A stretch of DNA of 6,862 nt from Streptomyces flavochromogenes (GTDB lineage: Bacteria > Actinomycetota > Actinomycetes > Streptomycetales > Streptomycetaceae). The stretch lies in the NCBI RefSeq assembly GCF_000717595.1, contig NZ_JNZO01000070.1, forward strand, positions 1 to 6,862, read 5' to 3'. Under the pieces are notes generated by a model. It was given only the letters and a program-made list of their open reading frames with translations, was not told the origin of the DNA and made no database searches. Positions 1 through 4,831 of this stretch are shown here, in pieces (within the stretch, counting starts at the first letter, position 1; the number at the start of each line of letters is the position of its first letter). The position numbers and the translations under genes are program-made.

Positions 1-99
1 TACCCCGTCGAGCGCATGATGCGCGACGCCAAGATCACCCAGATCTACGAAGGCACCAACCAGGTCCAGCGCATCGTCATGGCCCGCAACCTCCCGTAA
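1..99 (+). CDS. Acyl-CoA dehydrogenase, C-terminal end (5' truncated by window)
   Basis: The window opens in frame inside a coding region. Its last 32 residues contain [17 protein letters not shown] and end at TAA (97-99). The stretch R-x-A-K-I-x-x-I-Y-E-G-T-x-x-x-Q-R is the classic C-terminal signature of the acyl-CoA dehydrogenase family. In these flavoenzymes it forms part of the FAD/dimer contact in the C-terminal helical domain. The enzyme would oxidise an acyl-CoA to the 2-enoyl-CoA and pass electrons to ETF. Its stop lies 28 bp before etfB on the same strand, so the three genes very probably form one operon. Substrate chain length cannot be judged from this fragment. Family assignment is confident; the catalytic base and start lie outside the window. 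Confidence 0.9.
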   Translation, partial: YPVERMMRDAKITQIYEGTNQVQRIVMARNLP

Positions 100-127
100 T
101 CGTCTGTCACTTGAAAGGAGCCAGGCC

Positions 128-913
128 GTGACCCTGAGGATCGCTGTCTGTGTGAAGTACGTACCCGACGCGACCGGCGACCGCGGTTTCGCCGACGACC
201 TGACGGTCGACCGCGACGAGGTCGACGGTCTGCTGTCGGAGCTCGACGAGTACGCCGTCGAGCAGGCGCTGCGGATCTCCGAGGAGTCCGACGACGCCGA
301 GGTCACCGTCGTCACGGTCGGCCCGGACGACGCCAAGGACGCGCTGCGCAAGGCGCTGTCGATGGGCGCCGACAAGGCCGTCCACGTCAACGACGAGGAC
401 ATCCACGGCTCCGACGTGATCGCCACCTCGGCGATCCTCGCCAAGGCCCTGGAGAAGACCGGCTTCGACCTGGTCGTCTGCGGCATGGCCTCGACCGACG
501 GCACCATGGGCGTGCTGCCCGCGCTGCTCGCCGAGCGGCTGAGCCTGCCGCAGGTCACCCTGCTGTCGGAGCTGTCCGTCGAGGACGGCCTGGTGAAGGG
601 CCGCCGTGACGGCGACGCCGCCACCGAGCTCCTGGAGGCCCCGCTGCCGGCGATCGTCTCGGTCACCGACCAGTCGGGCGAGGCGCGTTACCCCTCCTTC
701 AAGGGGATCATGGCCGCCAAGAAGAAGCCGGTCCAGGAGCTCGACCTGGACGACCTGGACATCGACGCCGACGAGGTGGGCCTGGCCGGGGCGTGGACGC
801 TGGTCGACTCGGCCACCGCCCGTCCGGCCCGCACCCAGGGCACGATCGTCACGGACGAGGGCGACGGCGGCAAGCAGCTCGCCGCCTTCCTCGCCACCCA
901 GAAGTTCATCTGA
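128..913 (+). CDS. etfB: Electron transfer flavoprotein, beta subunit
   Basis: EtfB pairs with EtfA to form the cytoplasmic flavoprotein that collects electrons from acyl-CoA dehydrogenases and delivers them to an ETF:quinone oxidoreductase. The product is 261 residues, normal for the family. It begins with the nucleotide-binding-fold strand RIAVCVKYVPD (residues 4-14). A conserved loop DLVVCGMASTDGTMG lies at 114-128, in the region that binds AMP in ETF beta. The family hallmark RYPSFKGIMAAKKKP lies at 187-201. The start is GTG at 128, chosen because AAAGGAG (114-120) sits 7 bases upstream and no better start is nearby. It follows the acyl-CoA dehydrogenase by 28 bp and precedes etfA by 38 bp, so co-transcription is inferred. 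No broken or missing motif is seen. Confidence 0.96.
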   Translation: MTLRIAVCVKYVPDATGDRGFADDLTVDRDEVDGLLSELDEYAVEQALRISEESDDAEVTVVTVGPDDAKDALRKALSMGADKAVHVNDEDIHGSDVIATSAILAKALEKTGFDLVVCGMASTDGTMGVLPALLAERLSLPQVTLLSELSVEDGLVKGRRDGDAATELLEAPLPAIVSVTDQSGEARYPSFKGIMAAKKKPVQELDLDDLDIDADEVGLAGAWTLVDSATARPARTQGTIVTDEGDGGKQLAAFLATQKFI

Positions 914-951
914 CCCACCGTCAGCCTGACACCCCACAGGAGCAACGAATC

Positions 952-1908
952 ATGGCTGAGATCCTGGTTCTCGTGGACCACGCCGACGGTGCGGTCCGCA
1001 AGCCGGCCCTCGAACTGCTGACCCTGGCCCGCCGCATCGGCGAGCCCTCGGCGGTCGTGCTCGGCGCCGGCGAGGCCGCGGCCTCGATCGCCGCCACCGC
1101 CGGCGAGTACGGCGCGGCGACCGTGTACGTCGCGGACGGCGCCGAGTTCACCGACCAGCTCGTCGTCCCCAAGGTCGACGCGCTCACCCAGCTCGCGAAG
1201 GAGAAGGGGGCGGCCGCCGTCCTGGTGACCTCCTCCGGCGAGGGCAAGGAGGTCGCGGCCCGTGTCGCGCTCCGCCTCGGCTCCGGTCTGATCACCGACG
1301 CCGTGGAGCTGGAGGCCGGCGAGAACGGCCCGGTCGCCACGCAGTCCGTCTTCGCCGCCTCGTACCAGGTGAAGTCGACGGTCACGCGCGGCGTGCCGGT
1401 CATCACCGTCAAGCCGAACTCCGCCGCCCCGGAGGCCTCTTCGGCCGCCGGCACGGTCGAGAACGTCACCGTCGCCTTCACCGGCAACGCCGCGAAGGTC
1501 GTCGCGCGCACCCCGCGCGTCTCCACCGGCCGCCCGGAGCTGACCGAGTCCGCGATCGTGGTCTCCGGCGGCCGCGGTGTCGGCGCGGCCGAGGGCTTCG
1601 CTGTCGTCGAGAAGCTGGCCGACTCGCTCGGCGCGGCCGTCGGCGCCTCCCGTGCCGCCGTGGACGCCGGCTGGTACCCGCACTCCAACCAGGTCGGCCA
1701 GACCGGCAAGCAGGTCTCGCCGCAGCTGTACGTCGCGGCGGGCATCTCCGGCGCGATCCAGCACCGGGCCGGCATGCAGACGTCGAAGACGATCGTCGCG
1801 GTCAACAAGGACCCCGAGGCCCCGATCTTCGACCTGGTCGACTACGGCGTGGTCGGCGACCTCTTCGAGGTGCTGCCGCAGCTGACGGACGAGATCGGCG
1901 CCCGCTGA
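952..1908 (+). CDS. etfA: Electron transfer flavoprotein, alpha subunit
   Basis: EtfA carries the redox-active FAD of the ETF heterodimer. The product is 318 residues, the usual length. The N-terminal half (1-190) is the Rossmann-like domain shared with EtfB. The C-terminal half (from about 197) is the FAD domain, with VSGGRG (204-209), NQVGQTGK (246-253), LYVAAGISGAIQHRAGM (259-275) and NKDPEAPIF (285-293), all characteristic of ETF alpha. The ATG at 952 is preceded by AGGAG (938-942) at 9 bases. An in-frame ATG at 793 lies inside etfB without support and was not used. The gene ends at TGA 1906-1908. Its last 67 bases are overlapped antisense by the open frame of the convergent OB-fold gene. 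A hairpin at 1940-1964 is the likely transcript end. Confidence 0.96.
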   Translation: MAEILVLVDHADGAVRKPALELLTLARRIGEPSAVVLGAGEAAASIAATAGEYGAATVYVADGAEFTDQLVVPKVDALTQLAKEKGAAAVLVTSSGEGKEVAARVALRLGSGLITDAVELEAGENGPVATQSVFAASYQVKSTVTRGVPVITVKPNSAAPEASSAAGTVENVTVAFTGNAAKVVARTPRVSTGRPELTESAIVVSGGRGVGAAEGFAVVEKLADSLGAAVGASRAAVDAGWYPHSNQVGQTGKQVSPQLYVAAGISGAIQHRAGMQTSKTIVAVNKDPEAPIFDLVDYGVVGDLFEVLPQLTDEIGAR

Positions 1909-2312
1909 CCCGTCCGCTCCGGATGACGCGAAAGGGGCGGGTGGTGGCACTCTGTGCCACCACCGACCGGCCTGCGACCGGTCACGCCGACCCCCGAGGA
2001 GACCTTGACCCGGACGCCGGGGCGCACCGCGTGCAGCGGCCCGTCGACCCGGCAGCGGACGGTGAAGCCCTCCGTCATGTACACCGGCCAGAGGTCGGCA
2101 TCGGCGGCGGCGACCCCGCGCCGTACGGAGATCACGCCCTCGCCCTCGCTGAGTTCGGGGTTGAGATCGGTCGACCCGCAGGTCGGACAGAGCAGTCGCT
2201 GGAACGTCGTGGTGTGGCACCAGCGGCAGCGCTGGAAGTAGAGCTCGGCGTCGGGGCCCGCCTCCTCGGCGGCCTGGACGGCGGTCCCGCTCCTCAGTCC
2301 CATGTGGAACAC
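1842..2312 (-). CDS. Zinc-ribbon/OB-fold protein, DUF35 type (acyl-CoA-associated)
   Basis: DUF35 proteins pair a rubredoxin-like zinc ribbon with an OB fold. They usually act with thiolases, acyl-CoA dehydratases or HMG-CoA synthases on CoA esters. Here four cysteines, C29-x2-C32 and C42-x2-C45, form the ribbon (FQRCRWC and LLCPTCGS). An OB-like beta segment follows at about 55-110 (GEGVISVRRGV, EGFTVRCRVDG, VRPGVRVKV). The GTG start at 2312 is chosen because AAGGAG (2321-2326) lies 8 bases upstream. An ATG at 2303 is too far from that site, and an ATG at 2381 would place coding sequence over the promoter palindrome. The frame gives 156 residues. Residues from about 117 on are translated from the etfA hairpin and from antisense etfA, and look non-native; the true end may be earlier. 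No thiolase partner is in the window. Confidence 0.8.
   Translation of the reverse strand: MFHMGLRSGTAVQAAEEAGPDAELYFQRCRWCHTTTFQRLLCPTCGSTDLNPELSEGEGVISVRRGVAAADADLWPVYMTEGFTVRCRVDGPLHAVRPGVRVKVSSGVGVTGRRPVGGGTECHHPPLSRHPERTGQRAPISSVSCGSTSKRSPTTP
1940..1964. terminator. Perfect 11-bp hairpin downstream of etfA, possibly bidirectional
   Basis: The arms GGTGGTGGCAC (1940-1950) and GTGCCACCACC (1954-1964) pair perfectly around the loop TCT, starting 31 bases after the etfA stop. This fits a rho-independent-like end of the acd-etfBA transcript; no T-tract follows, as is common in Streptomyces. Because it is symmetric it could also stop the convergent transcript. It lies inside the open frame of the minus-strand OB-fold gene. 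The core GGCACT-C-TGTGCC (1946-1958) also matches the palindrome found upstream of tetR and of the OB-fold gene, so a dual operator role is possible. Confidence 0.65.
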
Positions 2313-2320
2313 GATGCCTT

Positions 2321-2326
2321 CTCCTT
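2321..2326 (-). promoter_or_regulatory. Ribosome binding site that sets the GTG start of the OB-fold gene
   Basis: AAGGAG on the minus strand lies 8 bases before GTG (2312-2310) but 17 bases before the next ATG (2303-2301). The spacing therefore favours the GTG start. Confidence 0.7.
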
Positions 2327-2352
2327 GCACTCGGCGGCTCGACCGTGCATGG

Positions 2353-2381
2353 AGTAAAGATATGGCACTGAGTGCCATCAA
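2353..2381 (-). promoter_or_regulatory. Probable promoter of the OB-fold gene
   Basis: On the minus strand TTGATG (2381-2376) and TTTACT (2358-2353) are separated by 17 bases, in a locally AT-rich patch between tetR and the OB-fold gene. They resemble -35 and -10 boxes of a housekeeping sigma factor, although TTTACT is an imperfect -10. The predicted start would fall near 2346, giving a short leader containing the AAGGAG ribosome site. The spacer is almost filled by the palindrome at 2362-2378, the usual layout for repression by steric block. Confidence 0.45.
2362..2378. promoter_or_regulatory. Putative TetR operator upstream of the OB-fold gene
   Basis: ATGGCACT-G-AGTGCCAT is a perfect palindrome with 8-bp arms and a one-base centre, overlapping the -35/spacer of the OB-fold promoter. 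The same core, GGCACT-N-AGTGCC, recurs twice upstream of tetR. Binding by the neighbouring TetR protein is inferred from this sharing and from gene order. Confidence 0.65.
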
Positions 2382-2419
2382 ATAAAGACCTGAGTTCCCT
2401 CAATTAGAGATACCGCGAA

Positions 2420-2431
2420 CCCCCGAGGGGG
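2420..2431 (-). terminator. Weak GC hairpin after tetR
   Basis: Five Cs (2420-2424), a two-base centre and five Gs (2427-2431) can form a short stem (4 bp with a 4-base loop) just past the tetR stop, followed by AT-richer sequence on the minus strand. It is small, so it is only a possible end of the tetR transcript. Confidence 0.3.
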
Positions 2432-2434
2432 ATC

Positions 2435-3151
2435 TCAGCTCTCGCCGAGGCTCGATTCCACCTCGCGCACCACGCGCCACATGGGGGTGGACCGCTTGGT
2501 GATCACCACGACGACGTCCTCCGCCTCCTCGGCCGGCGCGGCCACGACCGCGTCGGGGCTCCAGGTGCCGCGGACGAACTCCAGCGCGCTGTCCACCTCC
2601 GCCAGCGGGTCGCCCTCGCCGCCCGAGCGCAGCCAGTGCCGCAGGGCGTGGTTGTGGGCGGCGACCACGGCCGCCGCGGCCACGTTGGCGCGCAGGGTGC
2701 CGTCCCTGCGGTCGGCCCAGCGGGTGCGCAGATAGTCGCCGAGGGTCTTCTCGTAGCGCCAGACCACCGACAGCTCGTACGTGCGCAGCCCGGTCACCTC
2801 GCGGGTGAGCCGGTAGCGCTGCACGGAGAACGTCGGGTTCTCGGCGTACATCCGCATGACCAGGCGGGCGGCGCCGCAGACCCGGACCATGGGGTCGTCG
2901 GAGTCGGCGCTCGCCGCGAGGAAGCGGGTCATGTCGGCCAGGCACTGCTCGTGGTCGGGGAAGACCACGTCCTCCTTCGACGGGAAGTACCGGAAGAAGG
3001 ACCGCCGGCCGACGCCCGCGAGGGTGACGATGTCGTCGACCGTGGTCTGCTCGTAGCCCCGCTCCAGAAAGAGCTGGAAGGCCGCGGCGATGAGGGAGTC
3101 CCGCATCGCGGGCTTCGTGGAGTTCGTCGACGCTGATCCGGCTGTTCCCAT
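2435..3151 (-). CDS. TetR-family transcriptional repressor, likely acyl-CoA-responsive
   Basis: This is a 238-residue TetR-type regulator. The N-terminal DNA-binding domain covers about 16-64, with helix-turn-helix TTVDDIVTLAGVGRRSFFRYFPSKEDV (36-62). The R-S-F-F-R-Y-F-x-S-K-E pattern is diagnostic of the family. The ligand domain (about 70-197) contains MYAENPTFSVQRYRL and resembles the MftR-like group that senses acyl-CoA-like ligands; that match is from memory. A Val/Ala/Glu-rich tail of about 40 residues (200-238) is longer than usual. The ATG at 3151 lacks a clear ribosome site. TAGGTT (3163-3158) lies close enough to be a -10 for a leaderless mRNA. The nearby palindromes at 3185-3197 and 3208-3220 suggest self-repression. 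Lying between a hydroxyacyl-CoA dehydrogenase and a DUF35 gene points to a role in acyl-CoA catabolism. The effector is unknown. Confidence 0.9.
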   Translation of the reverse strand: MGTAGSASTNSTKPAMRDSLIAAAFQLFLERGYEQTTVDDIVTLAGVGRRSFFRYFPSKEDVVFPDHEQCLADMTRFLAASADSDDPMVRVCGAARLVMRMYAENPTFSVQRYRLTREVTGLRTYELSVVWRYEKTLGDYLRTRWADRRDGTLRANVAAAAVVAAHNHALRHWLRSGGEGDPLAEVDSALEFVRGTWSPDAVVAAPAEEAEDVVVVITKRSTPMWRVVREVESSLGES

Positions 3152-3184
3152 GGCCCGAACCTAACACCCGAAGCCCCACGACGC

Positions 3185-3197
3185 GGCACTAGGTGCC
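3185..3197. promoter_or_regulatory. Putative TetR operator 1 upstream of tetR
   Basis: GGCACT-A-GGTGCC is a 13-bp dyad with one mismatch, 34 bp upstream of the tetR start, about where a -35 region would lie. It shares its core with the palindrome in the OB-fold promoter. Confidence 0.6.
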
Positions 3198-3207
3198 GGA
3201 CAGATCC

Positions 3208-3220
3208 GGCACCCAGTGCT
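3208..3220. promoter_or_regulatory. Putative TetR operator 2 upstream of tetR
   Basis: GGCACC-C-AGTGCT is a weaker copy of the same dyad, centred 23 bp (about two helical turns) from operator 1. Together the two copies form a larger inverted repeat: GTGCCGG (3193-3199) and CCGGCAC (3206-3212) pair perfectly around six bases. In RNA this could also serve as an end for the hydroxyacyl-CoA dehydrogenase transcript. Confidence 0.5.
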
Positions 3221-3261
3221 GCCGTGAGGGTACGGAGGCCCAGAGACGGCTGCGCCTCGGC

Positions 3262-4023
3262 TCAGCGGGCCGTCATCCGGAGCGCGCCGTCCATCCGGAT
3301 CGTCTCGCCGTTGAGGTAGTCGTGCTCGGCGACCATCGTCACCAGGCGGGCGTACTCCTCCGGGCGCGCCAGGCGCTGCGGGAAGGTGACGCTCGCGGCG
3401 AGACCGGCCCTGACGTCCTCCCCGAACCCGGCCATCATCGGGGTGTCGACGATGCCGGGGGCGACGGTGACGACCCGGATGCCGAACTGCGCCAGATCGC
3501 GGGCGGCGGTGACCGTCATGCCGGCGACGCCCGCCTTGGAGGCGGCGTACGCGATCTGGCCGACCTGGCCCTCGAAGGCGGCGATGGAGGCGGTGTTGAC
3601 GACGAGGCCGCGCTGCCCGTGCTCGTCGGGCTCGTGCCGGGCGATGGCCTCGGCGGCGAGCCGCATCACGTTGAACGTACCGATCAGGTTCACGTCGACC
3701 ACGGCCCGGAACAGGGCGAGGTCGTGCGGTCCCTTGCGGCCCAGGATGCGGGCCGAGGGCGCGATCCCGGCGCAGTTCACGGCGAGCCGCAGCTCGGCGC
3801 CGTCGGCGTCGATCGCGGCGAGGGCCTCGCGGACCTGCTGCTCGTCGGTGACGTCCGCGGCGAGCAGCCGGACGCCCTCGGGCAGCTCCCCGGCGGCGGC
3901 CACGGCCTTGTCCAGGTCGAGTCCGTAGACCGTGGCGCCCCGGGCGGCGAGCGCCGCTGCAGTGGCGGCGCCGAGACCGGAAGCGGCACCGGTGACGAGA
4001 GCGGCGGAGCCGGCGATGTCCAT
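3262..4023 (-). CDS. SDR-family 3-hydroxyacyl-CoA dehydrogenase (HSD10/type II)
   Basis: This is a 253-residue short-chain dehydrogenase that most resembles human HSD17B10. That family oxidises 3-hydroxyacyl-CoA, including 2-methyl-3-hydroxybutyryl-CoA, to the 3-oxo product with NAD+. The cofactor motif TGAASGLG is at 11-18. D36 at the end of beta-2 favours NAD over NADP. NCAGI is at 83-87. The catalytic set is N112, S146, Y159 and K163, within NTASIAAFEGQVGQIAYAASK. PGIVDTPMM and the C-terminal NGETIRMDGALRM are typical of the HSD10 group. The ATG at 4023 has GAGGAG (4033-4028) four bases upstream. The gene lies 110 bp upstream of tetR on the same strand and is separated from cynS by a strong hairpin, so it probably has its own promoter. 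It would supply the third step of a beta-oxidation cycle; exact substrate unknown. Confidence 0.9.
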   Translation of the reverse strand: MDIAGSAALVTGAASGLGAATAAALAARGATVYGLDLDKAVAAAGELPEGVRLLAADVTDEQQVREALAAIDADGAELRLAVNCAGIAPSARILGRKGPHDLALFRAVVDVNLIGTFNVMRLAAEAIARHEPDEHGQRGLVVNTASIAAFEGQVGQIAYAASKAGVAGMTVTAARDLAQFGIRVVTVAPGIVDTPMMAGFGEDVRAGLAASVTFPQRLARPEEYARLVTMVAEHDYLNGETIRMDGALRMTAR

Positions 4024-4098
4024 GGAACTCCTCGTTCGTGTCGTGCGGGTGCGACCCTGCCGCCGGGTTGGCCGCCGGATCGGGCGCGTGCCCGCGGA

Positions 4099-4112
4099 GG
4101 ACCGCGCGGTCC
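4099..4112. promoter_or_regulatory. Perfect 14-bp palindrome in the leader of the hydroxyacyl-CoA dehydrogenase gene
   Basis: GGACCGCGCGGTCC is fully self-complementary and lies 76 bp before the SDR start codon, just downstream of a possible promoter. It does not share the GGCACT core, so if it is an operator it belongs to another regulator. In GC-rich DNA a 14-bp palindrome is suggestive only. Confidence 0.3.
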
Positions 4113-4130
4113 GCGCGATCTGCGCCGCCC

Positions 4131-4160
4131 ACCATAGAACCGCAGGCCGCGCCCCCGGAA
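4131..4160 (-). promoter_or_regulatory. Possible promoter of the hydroxyacyl-CoA dehydrogenase gene
   Basis: On the minus strand TATGGT (4136-4131) fits TAnnnT and is preceded at 18 bases by TTCCGG (4160-4155), a poor -35 that overlaps the cynS hairpin. It is the most promoter-like element seen between cynS and the SDR gene. The evidence is weak. Confidence 0.3.
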
Positions 4161-4191
4161 GCGGAACCAGGAGGACCGTCCGGGGGGCGCG
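4148..4191 (-). terminator. Strong GC hairpin downstream of cynS
   Basis: CGCGCCCCCGGA (4148-4159) pairs with TCCGGGGGGCGCG (4179-4191) with one bulged G. CGG (4162-4164) and CCG (4176-4178) extend the stem inside the loop. It begins 14 bases past the cynS stop in the direction of transcription. There is no U-tract, as is common for Streptomyces terminators. It should end the cynTS transcript and insulate the downstream SDR gene. Confidence 0.7.
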
Positions 4192-4204
4192 TCGGCGCGA
4201 CGGG

Positions 4205-4672
4205 TCAGAACGGCTTGGTCGGCAGGTACTTGCCGTCGAGCGTGATGACCGCGCGCTCCCCGCCCTCGGGGTCGGCGACCTTCCTCACGTCCAGCCTGAA
4301 GTTGATCGCGGAGATGATGCCGTCGCCGAACTCCTCGTGGACGAGGGCCTTCAGCGTGGTCCCGTAGACCTGGAGCATCTCGTAGAAGCGGTAGATGGTC
4401 GGGTCGGTGGGGATGCCGTCGAGGGAGCCCCGGGTGGGGATCGTCCGCAGCAGCCGCACCGCGTCCTCGTCCAGGCCGAGGAGCTCCGCGACGGCCCGCG
4501 CGGAGGGCTCGGGCAGGGCGTGCTGGCCGAGGACGGCGGCGGTGGTGAAGGCGACGGAGAGACCGGCGGCGTCGGCGATCTGCTGCCAGCTCAGGTCCTT
4601 GACGGTCTTGGCGGCGACGGCGGCGACGGCGAGCTCGTGACGGGCGGTGGGGTCGAACTGGGCGTGCACCAT
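4205..4672 (-). CDS. cynS: Cyanate hydratase (cyanase)
   Basis: Cyanase converts cyanate and bicarbonate to carbamate, which decays to ammonia and CO2; this detoxifies cyanate and yields nitrogen. The product is 155 residues, essentially the length of the E. coli enzyme (156), a decamer with active sites between subunits. The N-terminal helical part (about 10-80) resembles a helix-turn-helix fold ([22 protein letters not shown]). The C-terminal catalytic part holds [17 protein letters not shown] and [11 protein letters not shown]95, E98 and S121 correspond to the catalytic Arg96, Glu99 and Ser122 of E. coli. The ATG at 4672 has AAAGGA (4688-4683) 10 bases upstream. The frame is open 37 codons further, but that part is Arg/Pro-rich and unlike cyanase. 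cynS follows the carbonic anhydrase gene by 159 bp containing tandem repeats. No cynX-type transporter gene is present. Confidence 0.96.
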   Translation of the reverse strand: MVHAQFDPTARHELAVAAVAAKTVKDLSWQQIADAAGLSVAFTTAAVLGQHALPEPSARAVAELLGLDEDAVRLLRTIPTRGSLDGIPTDPTIYRFYEMLQVYGTTLKALVHEEFGDGIISAINFRLDVRKVADPEGGERAVITLDGKYLPTKPF

Positions 4673-4747
4673 GAGAGGTACGTCCTTTCGGTGGCGATGC
4701 GCGAGTACTAGGGGTCGGTTGAGGCGAACGGGGTCGCTGTGCGCACG

Positions 4748-4831
4748 GAGGCGCGGTGCGGGCGGCGATGGCGGTCTCCGCACAGAGGCGCGGTGCGGGC
4801 GACATCGGCGGTCTCCGCAGAGAGGCGCGGT
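4748..4831. repeat. 37-bp tandem repeat (2.3 copies) between cynT and cynS
   Basis: GAGGCGCGGT starts at 4748, 4785 and 4822, giving a strict 37-bp period. The two full units (4748-4784, 4785-4821) match at 32 of 37 positions by eye; differences lie mainly in the middle. The third, partial unit ends at the base before the cynT stop codon. CCGCAC (4778-4783) and GTGCGG (4793-4798) are complementary, so RNA across the unit boundary can fold. A period of 37 is not a multiple of three and no gene covers it, so it is non-coding. It lies in the cynT-cynS mRNA spacer. Confidence 0.85.

Noticed and set aside
1923..2357. Plus-strand frame opposite the OB-fold gene
   Set aside because: The minus frame has paired CxxC motifs and a well-placed ribosome site; the plus frame has neither.
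2313..2381. Upstream ATG start at 2381 for the OB-fold protein
   Set aside because: It would make the promoter palindrome coding, lacks a ribosome site, and adds residues without family resemblance.
688..2403. Long open frames antisense to etfB and etfA
   Set aside because: They are Arg/Gly/Asp-rich, match no family, and mirror strongly supported plus-strand genes; high-GC third positions keep opposite frames open.
3161..4805. Long minus- and plus-strand frames over the SDR and cynS genes
   Set aside because: Composition is Arg/Pro-rich low complexity, while the chosen frames carry complete catalytic motifs.
4748..4831. 37-bp repeats as a CRISPR remnant
   Set aside because: The units are directly adjacent without unique spacers, there are only 2.3 copies, and no cas gene is present.
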